A stretch of 64,000 nt of DNA from Marchantia polymorpha subsp. ruderalis. Its lineage: Eukaryota > Streptophyta > Marchantiopsida > Marchantiales > Marchantiaceae. The stretch lies in the NCBI GenBank assembly GCA_037833965.1, contig AP031358.1, forward strand, positions 4,906,001 to 4,970,000. Reading direction: 5' to 3'. Under the pieces are notes generated by a model. That model was not told the origin of the DNA. It was given only the letters and a program-made list of their open reading frames with translations, and did no database searches. Below, piece by piece: positions 34,295 through 42,815 of this stretch. Position 1 is the first letter of the stretch. Every line of letters begins with the position of its first letter. The translations under genes were made by a program, and so were the position numbers.

Positions 34295-34297
34295 CTA
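34289..34297 (-). promoter_or_regulatory. Probable readthrough stop of E2 (TAG CAA TTA)
   Basis: The E2 gag-pro stop at 34295-34297 is followed by CAA TTA and the pol frame. It is identical in context to the E1 copies. Confidence 0.78.
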
Positions 34298-37126
34298 TTC
34301 GTCTTCCGGCTGAATAGCTTCCGTCTCTTCTTCTTCTTCCACCGAACAGCAGGCAACGAATCCTACGAAGTAATCGGATTCGGTACCACTGGAATCCGAT
34401 CGCGCGGTCGACTCACTGTCCTCGCCCGATGTGTAACCTGCACTTGTCGATGGGGTCTCTCCTTCGTGCCTGACCCTATTCCAGGGCACCGTAATGGTTT
34501 TGGTCGGTTCCGAAGGGTGAGGAAACTTAAGGCGATGTCTTCGCCAATCACATCTGACTTGTGCACCATATAGCCATGGTCGCCCGAGCAGAACGTTATA
34601 GCCCTGCTTCATCATCGGCTGAAGGATGATATACGTCAACCGAAAGTCCGCACCCCCGATGGTTGTCTTGACATTGCGCAGCATACCTGCAGGCATTCTC
34701 CGCGTCTGATCCGCTAATCTCAACACACGCTTCGAGGGTTCGTATTGACTGAACCCCAAGGCTCTCGCTGTATCCTCCGTCATTATGTTGACTCCTGATC
34801 TAGAGTCGATTGGCACTCTGCGTACACAACATCCTGCTATCTCCACATCGATCTCGGGTGGCCCTTGGTCTTCGCTCTCCACTTGATATACTTGAGAGGA
34901 TGTGGATGCGCGCGGCTTCCGCGGATGCCGTAGCGAAAGCATCAACATTCTCCGATACGTCTTATTGTCCTCCAAGAGCTGCTTGAACGTAATGTTCACT
35001 TTTCGACTCCCGAGATCTTCAACCAAGTCATAGTGGGCGCGTTGGGGCGCCGGGGTCGGCGACGCTCTGCGAGGTTCCACGGTGGCTGCCAACTTCGCCC
35101 CAAGGGAGGATGTCAGGTCTGGCCGCGGTGGGTCCTTTTGAGTGCGGATCGCTTCCTGCAACAGGTTGGCTACCTCGTTGCGGATATCCGGAGCATAGTC
35201 CCGTTTCAGTAGGCGCACTGGCTCGTCCTCGACTGCTGCCTGGGGGCGCACTGCTGGTGCGTCCCGCGTAGCCGAAGACTTCCGAGCAGGTCGCGAGTCG
35301 GACTTGCTGGATGTCTTCTCCTTTCCTTTTCCCGTCCGGTCGGCGGTTCTCCGTTCGTGCTTGCGAGTGTCACGCTCTTGCTCCTTGGATTTCTTGGAGC
35401 TACGAGTTTCGACCCGTGCGCACATAACCTCCTCAGCCGGCCATTCTTCGTCTTCGCCATCACCGTCTGAACCTACTTCGACCTGGTTAACTTGCACGTC
35501 CTCCTTGGCAGGAGTGTTCACAAATCGTACCACTGGCCGAGGGACTGGTGGCTGATCACACTCTGGCGCAGTGTGCCCGACCTTCTTGCAATTACTACAT
35601 GTCGGAGCATAATCGTTTCGCCTTTTTGGATGGGGACACTGCGGTGAGAAGTGCCCAACTTCCCCGCAATTATAACAAGCTCGCGGTGGCGGTGGGTCAA
35701 ACGTCCCTGGAGGTGCTCTCCGCCTCACAGGTACCGTAGTAGCCCGATCCACCGGAATATATCGTGGGACTTGCATTGCTGAAACTGCAGTAGGGGTAGG
35801 CACCGACTGGACGGCGTAGGCTGTCTCTTCGCTAGCCTCTCCATAGTACTGAGGGTGCTCTCCATAGTACGGTTGCGCCCACTCTACTGCGTTGACTGGA
35901 TATGACGGCCGGGTGGTAAGGCACTCGGTGTTTGCATGCCCCACCGCCCCGCACGTAGTACACCATAAGTTCGCTCGCACTCTTCCGGGTGATTTTCGGC
36001 GATCATGCCCGCCTACCACTTGCACCTTGAGATCGGCGAAGTCCTTTACAAGGGTCTCCATCTTCGAGGCTATGTCTCCCGGCGCTCTGTCCGTAGTCAC
36101 TCGTCGGATGCCCTTTTTCTTCGCTGACCCATGCTTCTTCCTCTTCTTCTCCTCCTCCGACGATGAGGTTTCCTCTTCTTCGGATGAAGAACGGTTCTCG
36201 TCCGAAGACGATTCCTCCGATGACGGAGTTGTACCTCTACGCCGTCTCCGCCCTCCTTTCGGTTTGCGCTCCTTCGACTCCCGTCTCTCTCTCCCTCTTC
36301 GGTTGAGAGTGGAAGTTTCGAAGGCTTCTGCCGATGCAATCACATCCTCAATAGTGTCGCACTTGCTGCGTCGGCAAAAAGTCTCCATCTCCCGAGTTAA
36401 ACCGGTCACGTACCAATCCACAGCTTGTTGTACCGAGAAAGGGGACCCTGGTCCTGTTTTCGGTATTCTGTCGAGGAGGTCCAGAAATCTCTCAGTGTAG
36501 TCACGCAGACTCTCCTTCTTCTCTCGCTGCAAATTACGTAACTTCGTCAAAACCCGGCTGTCGTAGCCGAGCTCGCGAAAGCGACGAAGGAACTTCTCCT
36601 TCAGCTGGGCCCATGTTGTCAACCCAGTCGGATCGATGCTCTCGTGATTATACCAACTCCTCGCTTTCTTCCGCAGAAGGCTTGGAAAGATCCTTAGTCG
36701 GTCGTCGTCTGCGATCTCGCGATTGGCAATAGACACCGACTCGAATAACTTGATGTATGAATCTGCATCGTCGTCATCCCCACTTCCTTTGTACTTCGGG
36801 TAGGAATGTTTAGTAATCGGCTGAGGTAGCCGCACATTGGCTTGTCCGTCCGCCATCAGTGTGTCTGTCGACGGTCCTCGGGCGGTCGGTTCTACTTCAC
36901 TAGGCGGGTCCGTGCAAGGAATATCTAGTAGAACTGTAAGCACCAAGTTTGGTTCCGAGTCGCCGGGGGTAGGTTCCCCAAGGATGTCGGCCGAACTAGG
37001 CTTAGGTACTCTTTTTGGTGTTTTCTTGGTTTGACGCCGTGTCTCTTCCACGGCCTTCTCTGAATCTCGTCGGAACTTGCGGACAGCCCTAGCACTTAGA
37101 TTGCTCCCGCCAGCCCCAGTCGACAT
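34295..37126 (-). CDS. E2 gag-pro (943 aa, open, protease motif mutated)
   Basis: This is the only uninterrupted gag-pro in the window. It starts MSTGAGGSN at the conserved ATG. It has a Gag capsid-like N-terminal half, a Ser/Glu/Lys-rich stretch, three CCHC zinc knuckles (CTTCGAVGHANTEC, CYNCGEVGHFSPQC, CSNCKKVGHTAPEC) and a retropepsin-like protease. The protease motif reads DSRSGVNIM where E1 and A have DSGSGVNIM. The codon at 34799-34801 is AGA instead of GGA. The changed Gly is part of the catalytic D-[ST]-G triad, so the enzyme is probably inactive. The frame ends at the leaky-type TAG. Confidence 0.92.
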   Translation of the reverse strand: MSTGAGGSNLSARAVRKFRRDSEKAVEETRRQTKKTPKRVPKPSSADILGEPTPGDSEPNLVLTVLLDIPCTDPPSEVEPTARGPSTDTLMADGQANVRLPQPITKHSYPKYKGSGDDDDADSYIKLFESVSIANREIADDDRLRIFPSLLRKKARSWYNHESIDPTGLTTWAQLKEKFLRRFRELGYDSRVLTKLRNLQREKKESLRDYTERFLDLLDRIPKTGPGSPFSVQQAVDWYVTGLTREMETFCRRSKCDTIEDVIASAEAFETSTLNRRGRERRESKERKPKGGRRRRRGTTPSSEESSSDENRSSSEEEETSSSEEEKKRKKHGSAKKKGIRRVTTDRAPGDIASKMETLVKDFADLKVQVVGGHDRRKSPGRVRANLWCTTCGAVGHANTECLTTRPSYPVNAVEWAQPYYGEHPQYYGEASEETAYAVQSVPTPTAVSAMQVPRYIPVDRATTVPVRRRAPPGTFDPPPPRACYNCGEVGHFSPQCPHPKRRNDYAPTCSNCKKVGHTAPECDQPPVPRPVVRFVNTPAKEDVQVNQVEVGSDGDGEDEEWPAEEVMCARVETRSSKKSKEQERDTRKHERRTADRTGKGKEKTSSKSDSRPARKSSATRDAPAVRPQAAVEDEPVRLLKRDYAPDIRNEVANLLQEAIRTQKDPPRPDLTSSLGAKLAATVEPRRASPTPAPQRAHYDLVEDLGSRKVNITFKQLLEDNKTYRRMLMLSLRHPRKPRASTSSQVYQVESEDQGPPEIDVEIAGCCVRRVPIDSRSGVNIMTEDTARALGFSQYEPSKRVLRLADQTRRMPAGMLRNVKTTIGGADFRLTYIILQPMMKQGYNVLLGRPWLYGAQVRCDWRRHRLKFPHPSEPTKTITVPWNRVRHEGETPSTSAGYTSGEDSESTARSDSSGTESDYFVGFVACCSVEEEEETEAIQPEDE

Positions 37127-37172
37127 TCACCGAGCATGGCTGCTCGTAAAAACCCCGGTGTTGACGCAACTA

Positions 37173-37190
37173 TCCCCGGCAGCGGCGCCA
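37173..37190 (-). other. Primer binding site of E2
   Basis: On the minus strand these 18 bases read TGGCGCCGCTGCCGGGGA, identical to the E1 and A sites. They lie 22 bases inside the E2 5' LTR. Confidence 0.88.
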
Positions 37191-38184
37191 AAAAGAAGTT
37201 GTCGGCTTCTTATGTAATAACCCACTAAAGGCTAAAACTGCAATATAGTGGTAGAAAGGTCGAACCCACAGGGACAGAGGAACACACAGGGTACAAAGTG
37301 TCATGTTTTAACAGACTATTGAGGAGTTTGAATTCTCAGGCAACTGTCACTCCCAGAAATACTGCAAGTGTCCACTCGGAGCGCACTCGGAGGTCGCACA
37401 GTGCAGCGTAACACACACACACACACACACACACCTGAAACTACAGAAACACAACCCAGAGATCCGTTAGGACCTCTACTTCAAGATTTCAGGGGGAAAG
37501 TCTCCCTCAAGCACACTCGGCAAAGCTGCGGGCAGTGGCTTCCAACTCCGGCTTTTACAACGCTTCCACTAGCTTGCTGCTAGTGTAGGAAACCCGGTTT
37601 GGACTGCCTACTTCGGATCGAAGTCACTCCTACGCGGTGAACAACACTCTAAACTCACGAAACGCGCAGAGAACATAGGTCCACACTGAAGGACTCACTG
37701 TGAAACATTCCAGTAACACAACAACAGTCTATTGAAGAGTTTGAATTCTCAGGCACTTGTCATTCCCAGAAATACTACAGGGGTTACCCTCAAGGCACCT
37801 GCTGCAGCGTAACCTGAATTTACAACCAAGGCTTACACGAAGTAGCAAAACTTCACTTTGGCATTCAGGGGAAAAATCCCAAAGGAGTACAATCAGAAAG
37901 AAACACTCGAAGGTGTAGGGGCGAAACTGTTCAAGTATCTAACTAGTCATTGGCTCTGAGCATCGGCAGTCACCCGCAGGTGCAGTTCCGAACTACTCAA
38001 GTCTCTAACCAATGTACTAGCTCTGAACATTCGGCCGAAGGCCTTCAGCTACAAAATGCGGAACGCTAAGTTGTAACTCCTCGTGCGTGGTGACAGAACT
38101 CAAGGACACAAACACGCAAAGGAAATGGGTTCCTGATCTGCACTTCTGATGGGAAAGAACCCCAGGCAAAACGCCTGGAACTAT

Positions 38185-38190
38185 TTTATA
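38185..38190 (-). promoter_or_regulatory. TATA box of E2 5' LTR
   Basis: TATAAA on the minus strand, just after the U3 ORF and before the conserved hairpin, is the likely promoter for E2 genomic RNA. Confidence 0.68.
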
Positions 38191-38226
38191 CCTTCTAAGT
38201 CCTACCTAGCACTACACTGCACTACG

Positions 38227-41200
38227 CTACACGCCTGCACGGAACCACGCTACACTACACTCCGCGGAACCTGTACTACGTCTCCTGCGCGGCCGACTGC
38301 CGCGCACTAGCTCCCTACCCTGCCACTCTTCCGCTCGACTGCGCAGTCCCAACCGCTGCAACGCCGCGGACACCTCCCCCTCGAGAGCGGACATGGTATC
38401 CTGTGCCTTCGACAGAAAGGCCTCGAGCTTCTTCGCTACCTTCCGCCGACTCCTACTGTCGCCTGTCAACAACCCGGCTGCGCGCAATTCAAACTCACGC
38501 AGTGTGAGTTTCTCCTGCGCCTTCACTTCCCAGTGGGCGTAGCCCTTGAGACAGTGGGCGACTCGCCTCGCCGTCTCCACCTTCGTGCGATCCGCCTCCT
38601 TCCTGCGATCCTCTTCAATGGTCACTAATTGCGATTCGGCTTCAGCACGTTGCGCCCTCAATTCGCCACACTCTGACTGCAGACTGCGGATTAATTCTTC
38701 ATCCGCCTGCCGTGCGAGCTGACATTGTTCCAACAACCGCGTCTGTCGCACGAGCTCCTCTGACAAAATCCGATTCTCGGCCTGCTCAGAGTTGAGTGCT
38801 TCCTTGACCTTCACCTGCTCCTTGGTGAGCTCGCCCAGTTTCTCATCCTTCATCTTCTCGGAGTGCTTGTAGAATTTCTGATTAAGCTTGTACTGTCCCC
38901 ACAAGCACTCATGCTTCTCCTTCAAGTCCCTCAACTCCTGGTCCACTCTAGCTAATAGCTTGCTGGTGTGGACTTTAGTGCGAGTCCTCCTGCGCACTAA
39001 CTCGATGTAAGATCCCGGCTGGAGTGGGTCGGCGTATTTATCGACCTTGCGATCCAAGTACCGCAGCAACGGAATCACCTGCTCAGAGAGCGCCGCCGCC
39101 GGCGCTCCAACAATTTCCTCCTCCTCCTCCTCGGTGTCTTCTGCTCCTGACATTTCTTCCGTGGAGCCTCCGTCCTCATCATCCGAGTGGAGAATTTCAG
39201 TCGCCATTGATTGCGTCGGCGACTGCCCCGAGTGGGGCTGCACGTCCTCGACGTGTGCTGCCTGCGAAGGCACGGCTGCAGCCTCGCTGCTCGTCGCCAA
39301 AATGTCTAAGGCGGAAGGCGAATGTATCCGAGCGGCATCCCCGTCGCTCGCTGGTTGATTGCCCACCGCATTCTCTCTGTCGCCGTCGTCCGTCGCCGAA
39401 GGCGATCGAGCGGAGGGTGGCTGCGCGGGGTTGGATTGCGCATCGCGCATCGAGATTTCATCCCGCTGACAGTCACTCCGCTCCTCCGTCTGCTGCTCCC
39501 TTGATCGGTCCGTGGGGGCTGTGCCCGGCCCGTGCGCAGGCGCATTTGCCGGCGCCTTGTCCGTCGCAGGCGTAGCGCCGCGGACATCTATCGCCGAAGG
39601 CGACATGGCCGAGGGCCGCACGCCCGATGTTCCTTGGCCTATAGGCCCTACCGCCGAAGGCGCATCTATCGGCGGACTTCCCGCCGATGGTGCGGCCTCC
39701 GCACGCTCTCTGCTCGTATCTCCTCGGCTCGAAGGCCCTGGCGCCGAAGGCGCGAATTGCGGCGCGTGGTGCGCCGGAGGGTCTGGCCCCGAGGGCCGGT
39801 GTCTCGTAGGCGGTTCTTCCGCCGGCTCCTTCCCCTTCCTACGTTGGAACGGGGGTGATTCTTGCCTGTGCACAGGCGGCACGTGTGGAGGTGTTCTGTG
39901 CACAGGCGACCTGTGCACAGGCGACCTGTGCACAGGCGAGCGCCTGTGCACAGGCGGACTGCTCCTTCCCACGCGTAAGCGTAGATCCACGTCCACTTGT
40001 GTTCGCCGATCCGCGGAGGCTCGTCCGTCCGCGGAGGTTTGCCTGTGCGCGAACGGAACATCTGTCCGCATCGCACGTGGTAACTCCGGAGGCCCTTGGC
40101 CCATAGGCGGCCTCTCTCCCGACGAGGTTGCAGCGTGGCCCGTCGCTCCTGCGGTCGTCCGCGCTTCTTCTCGCCTCTCTGGCGACGCACTTCCTATCTC
40201 CGTCGCAATCGTCGCCGTGTCTGCACTGTCAGCTGGCAACACCAGTCTGCGTGCCTTCTGCTTCGGCCAGCTGTATGGCTCGCACAGCGGCCGCGGTCGA
40301 ATGGGAGCAGAGAGTTCTTGATGCTGCTCCTCTTCGGCCTCTTCCCTCCATCGCCGCTTCCGCGGCACTCGCGCTGCAGGGGTGTGTCTCCCTTCGTCTC
40401 TCCGTCTCGATGGGGTAGAAGTCGGGGACTCCTCCGCATCAGTGTCGACCTCGTTCTCCCGCACATACTTCCCGGGATGGTCGATGGACAATGGCGGAAA
40501 ATGTTCAAGCTCTGCCGCTGTCAAACAATTCCGCTGTCGATAAAAATTGATGAGGAAAGGAGAAAGATGGTTAAGAGTTCCCCCCTTCTCCTCAAACGCG
40601 TGCTGTCGCATCACCCTGTGCAGGATGCTCACCCAGTGAATTGGAGTTCCCTCGATGACGCACTCCACAAAAGAGACCTGCCACAATGTGATGTAGCAGG
40701 CGCGGTGCGGCTGCAGTAATTGCATCAGCGCCGCGGACAAAGTCCGGCGAAATCGATCCTTGTAATCACGGGTCCTGTACCCATTCTTGGTTGACCTCCC
40801 GGTCTTGAACAGCTCCACAAATTGCGCTTCTTCTTGCTTGGTCACCTTGATGCTCTCGCTGTCGAAAAGGAGATGCCCTGGCATGCCAGCACATCTTCCC
40901 AACGCCTGCGCCCAATCTTGGACTGTCCACCGGTCAACATGCAGACGCAATCCGCGCGAGGGTGGTCCCTGTGGCTCTAGCCACTCGCGCACCATATTCG
41001 CGCAGATGTAATTCCATCCCCATAGCAAGAAATCGAGCTTTCTTGCTATTAAGCGCTCTTCGAAAGCGCGCAGCCCGTTCTGCGGCAGGCGAAGTGGCAC
41101 CATCCGCAATCTGCTCGGTCTCGTCATTGCGTTCCTGGGGTTCGCTCGCCCGCTCATTCTACTTCCGCACTGTCCGCGTTTCTTTCTCTCTCGGCAAACT

Positions 41201-41379
41201 CTAATCGCTCTCAATTCCAAATCACGCGCACTCACTTCTCCCTCAATCAACAAGAAATCTCCTGTGCGACGACGACGAGAATGTTCCGCAGCCAGCAGAT
41301 GGATGCGCGCAGCGCGCACAAGAGATTGGAATCGCGAATTCAAGAATGGGACGCTCTCCGCCGCCCGGTCGAAGGTCAT
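38227..41379 (-). CDS. U3-encoded coiled-coil protein of E2 5' LTR (intact)
   Basis: This 1050-codon ORF has the domain order of the other E-family U3 proteins. The conserved start is the ATG ending at 41127. Four or so residues differ from the left-LTR copy (LRLHVD, HWVS, YSWPKQ and SAPGPSS here). Most of these are explained by single C:G to T:A changes, and none creates a stop. The function is unknown. Confidence 0.87.
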   Translation of the reverse strand: MTFDRAAESVPFLNSRFQSLVRAARIHLLAAEHSRRRRTGDFLLIEGEVSARDLELRAIRVCRERKKRGQCGSRMSGRANPRNAMTRPSRLRMVPLRLPQNGLRAFEERLIARKLDFLLWGWNYICANMVREWLEPQGPPSRGLRLHVDRWTVQDWAQALGRCAGMPGHLLFDSESIKVTKQEEAQFVELFKTGRSTKNGYRTRDYKDRFRRTLSAALMQLLQPHRACYITLWQVSFVECVIEGTPIHWVSILHRVMRQHAFEEKGGTLNHLSPFLINFYRQRNCLTAAELEHFPPLSIDHPGKYVRENEVDTDAEESPTSTPSRRRDEGRHTPAARVPRKRRWREEAEEEQHQELSAPIRPRPLCEPYSWPKQKARRLVLPADSADTATIATEIGSASPERREEARTTAGATGHAATSSGERPPMGQGPPELPRAMRTDVPFAHRQTSADGRASADRRTQVDVDLRLRVGRSSPPVHRRSPVHRSPVHRSPVHRTPPHVPPVHRQESPPFQRRKGKEPAEEPPTRHRPSGPDPPAHHAPQFAPSAPGPSSRGDTSRERAEAAPSAGSPPIDAPSAVGPIGQGTSGVRPSAMSPSAIDVRGATPATDKAPANAPAHGPGTAPTDRSREQQTEERSDCQRDEISMRDAQSNPAQPPSARSPSATDDGDRENAVGNQPASDGDAARIHSPSALDILATSSEAAAVPSQAAHVEDVQPHSGQSPTQSMATEILHSDDEDGGSTEEMSGAEDTEEEEEEIVGAPAAALSEQVIPLLRYLDRKVDKYADPLQPGSYIELVRRRTRTKVHTSKLLARVDQELRDLKEKHECLWGQYKLNQKFYKHSEKMKDEKLGELTKEQVKVKEALNSEQAENRILSEELVRQTRLLEQCQLARQADEELIRSLQSECGELRAQRAEAESQLVTIEEDRRKEADRTKVETARRVAHCLKGYAHWEVKAQEKLTLREFELRAAGLLTGDSRSRRKVAKKLEAFLSKAQDTMSALEGEVSAALQRLGLRSRAEEWQGRELVRGSRPRRRRSTGSAECSVAWFRAGV

Positions 41380-42626
41380 GGTCGTCTCTTGGTCGTGAAG
41401 AACGTCTCACTTGATGGCCGCGCCGGCTGTAGGCTGGAACGGTCTTCGCTCTCACGCGCGGCTTCACGCTCCGCCGTCGTCGATTAAACTCTCACGCTCG
41501 AATTGGCGGATTTGAACTCCGCGAGCGTGTCACCCTGCGGACATGGGGGCGTAGCGCCGAAGGCGAGTTTTCCGCCTTGCGCGGTACACTTGTTCGTACC
41601 GCCCTTCGGCCAATCTCCTTCTGCCTTGACGCGTGCGTCCGCATGTCGGACAAAAAATTCAACTCCTGCCTGTGCGCAGGCAGGGGCCTCGGCGGATCCT
41701 CCGCCGGTGCGGAACTTGAACATCCTCCTGTGCACAGGCGTTCGCCTGTGCGCAGGCGAATTCCGTCCGCGGCGCTGCGCTGGCGCGGAAGGCGTTGACC
41801 GTGGTCAGCCGTCTCCGTCCAGTCTGTCCGTTCCTTGTCTCTCCGTCGGCGCTTCCGCCGCCGTAACTCCGTCCGTCCAAGAGCGCATCCACCCGTGCCG
41901 TCCGCACGGTCCGTACCTATTGGATTACTCTGGTGGCTCTTCCGACGTACGCTTCGCTGCGCTGGCGCGGAAGGCGCCGTACACTTTCTACCTCACAAGG
42001 CGCATTTCTAGGGCCCAAGGCGGATTTCCCGCCGACGCCGAAGTGCCTGTGCGCAGGCGAACGCCTGTGCGTAGGCGGACTTCGCGCCTTCCCTAACCCT
42101 ACTTCGCCTGTGCACAGGCGAACGCCTTCGTCTGCGCATAGGACAAAACTTGAATCCCCCTTCCGCGTAGGCGGAATTCGCGCCGGTGGCGAAATCCTTC
42201 CGCCGGGGGCGACCGCCTCCGTTTCTTCCAGTAGCGATAACTCCCTAAGTCCTCGTCCGTTCCCAGCGTTCTTGGGCTCGTTGGAATCAGCGCGTCGAGC
42301 TCTTTCCAACGGGATCCTAACTTGGTCAAGGCGCCCGAGGGTTTACCTAATTACGGGGGTTTCCCTACAGCCGCGGACGCAACCTCCGAAGGCGGATTTT
42401 GCGCCTTGCGCTGTAGAGATCCTAACTGCGGAGCTCGCAGGGAGGGTGGTGCCTGTCCTTACTGCTGCACCCCAAATCCCAGATTCTACAAGATCCCTCG
42501 AGAATTCCCGCGATCTTCCGGATTCACTCTGTTTTGATGTACCGAAGGCTATTTACAATGCTGCCAGGGTACAGTTTTCCAAAAATGTTTTAATTTCCTC
42601 AAAATTGCCAAAAGTGGGGTACCACA

Positions 42627-42809
42627 AGGGTCAGGCACGAAGGAGAGACCCCATCGACAAGTGCAGGTTACACATCGGGCGAGGACAGTGAGTCGACCGC
42701 GCGATCGGATTCCAGTGGTACCGAATCCGATTACTTCGTGGGATTCGTTGCCTGCTGTTCGGTGGGAGAAGAAGAAGAGCCGGAAGCTATTCAGCCGGAA
42801 GACGAATAG
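42627..42809 (+). pseudogene. E1 gag-pro, 3' end (after E2)
   Basis: The first five bases (agggt) are the right TSD copy of E2. The frame continues from 24714 and ends at TAG 42807-42809. Together with 22061-24714 it makes a gag-pro of the same length as that of E2. It includes the acidic C-terminal tail rich in Glu. Confidence 0.9.
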
Positions 42810-42815
42810 CAATTA
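42807..42815 (+). promoter_or_regulatory. Probable readthrough stop of E1 (TAG CAA TTA)
   Basis: GAC GAA TAG CAA TTA ACT GTG joins gag-pro and pol in the same frame. The pol frame upstream of the RT has no ATG near its start, so pol is expected as a Gag-Pro-Pol readthrough product. UAG-CAA-UUA is the classical tobamovirus leaky context. Confidence 0.82.

Larger units (their letters stand above)
30131..34475. repeat. Large inverted repeat (palindrome) of gag end and pol, arms about 2.17 kb
   Basis: The left arm (30131-32303, plus) and right arm (about 32311-34475, minus) carry the same gag-end and pol segment in opposite orientation. The spacer is essentially the 12-bp perfect palindrome gtgggcgcccac at 32300-32311. 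The left arm matches E1 more closely than the right arm does. Confidence 0.88.
24715..42626 (-). mobile_element. Element E2: rearranged LTR retrotransposon inserted in E1 gag-pro
   Basis: E2 is a minus-strand element of the E family: 5' LTR 42626-37213, PBS 37190-37173, gag-pro 37126-34295, truncated pol to about 32310, and 3' LTR 30130-24715. The 3' end of pol, most of the pre-PPT region and the PPT are missing. In their place is a plus-strand copy of the E1 sequence that normally flanks the right end of E2 (30131-32303). The left LTR therefore looks like a solo LTR in E1, while the right half looks like a complete element. The seam is a large inverted repeat. Confidence 0.85.
37213..42626 (-). 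repeat. E2 right (5') LTR (5414 bp)
   Basis: The LTR runs from TGTAATAACC to GGGGTACCACA. Its outer edge meets agggt and the rest of E1 gag. It contains the U3 leader (42626-41380), the U3 ORF, a TATA box at 38185-38190 and R-U5. The arrangement and sequence match the left LTR closely. Confidence 0.93.
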
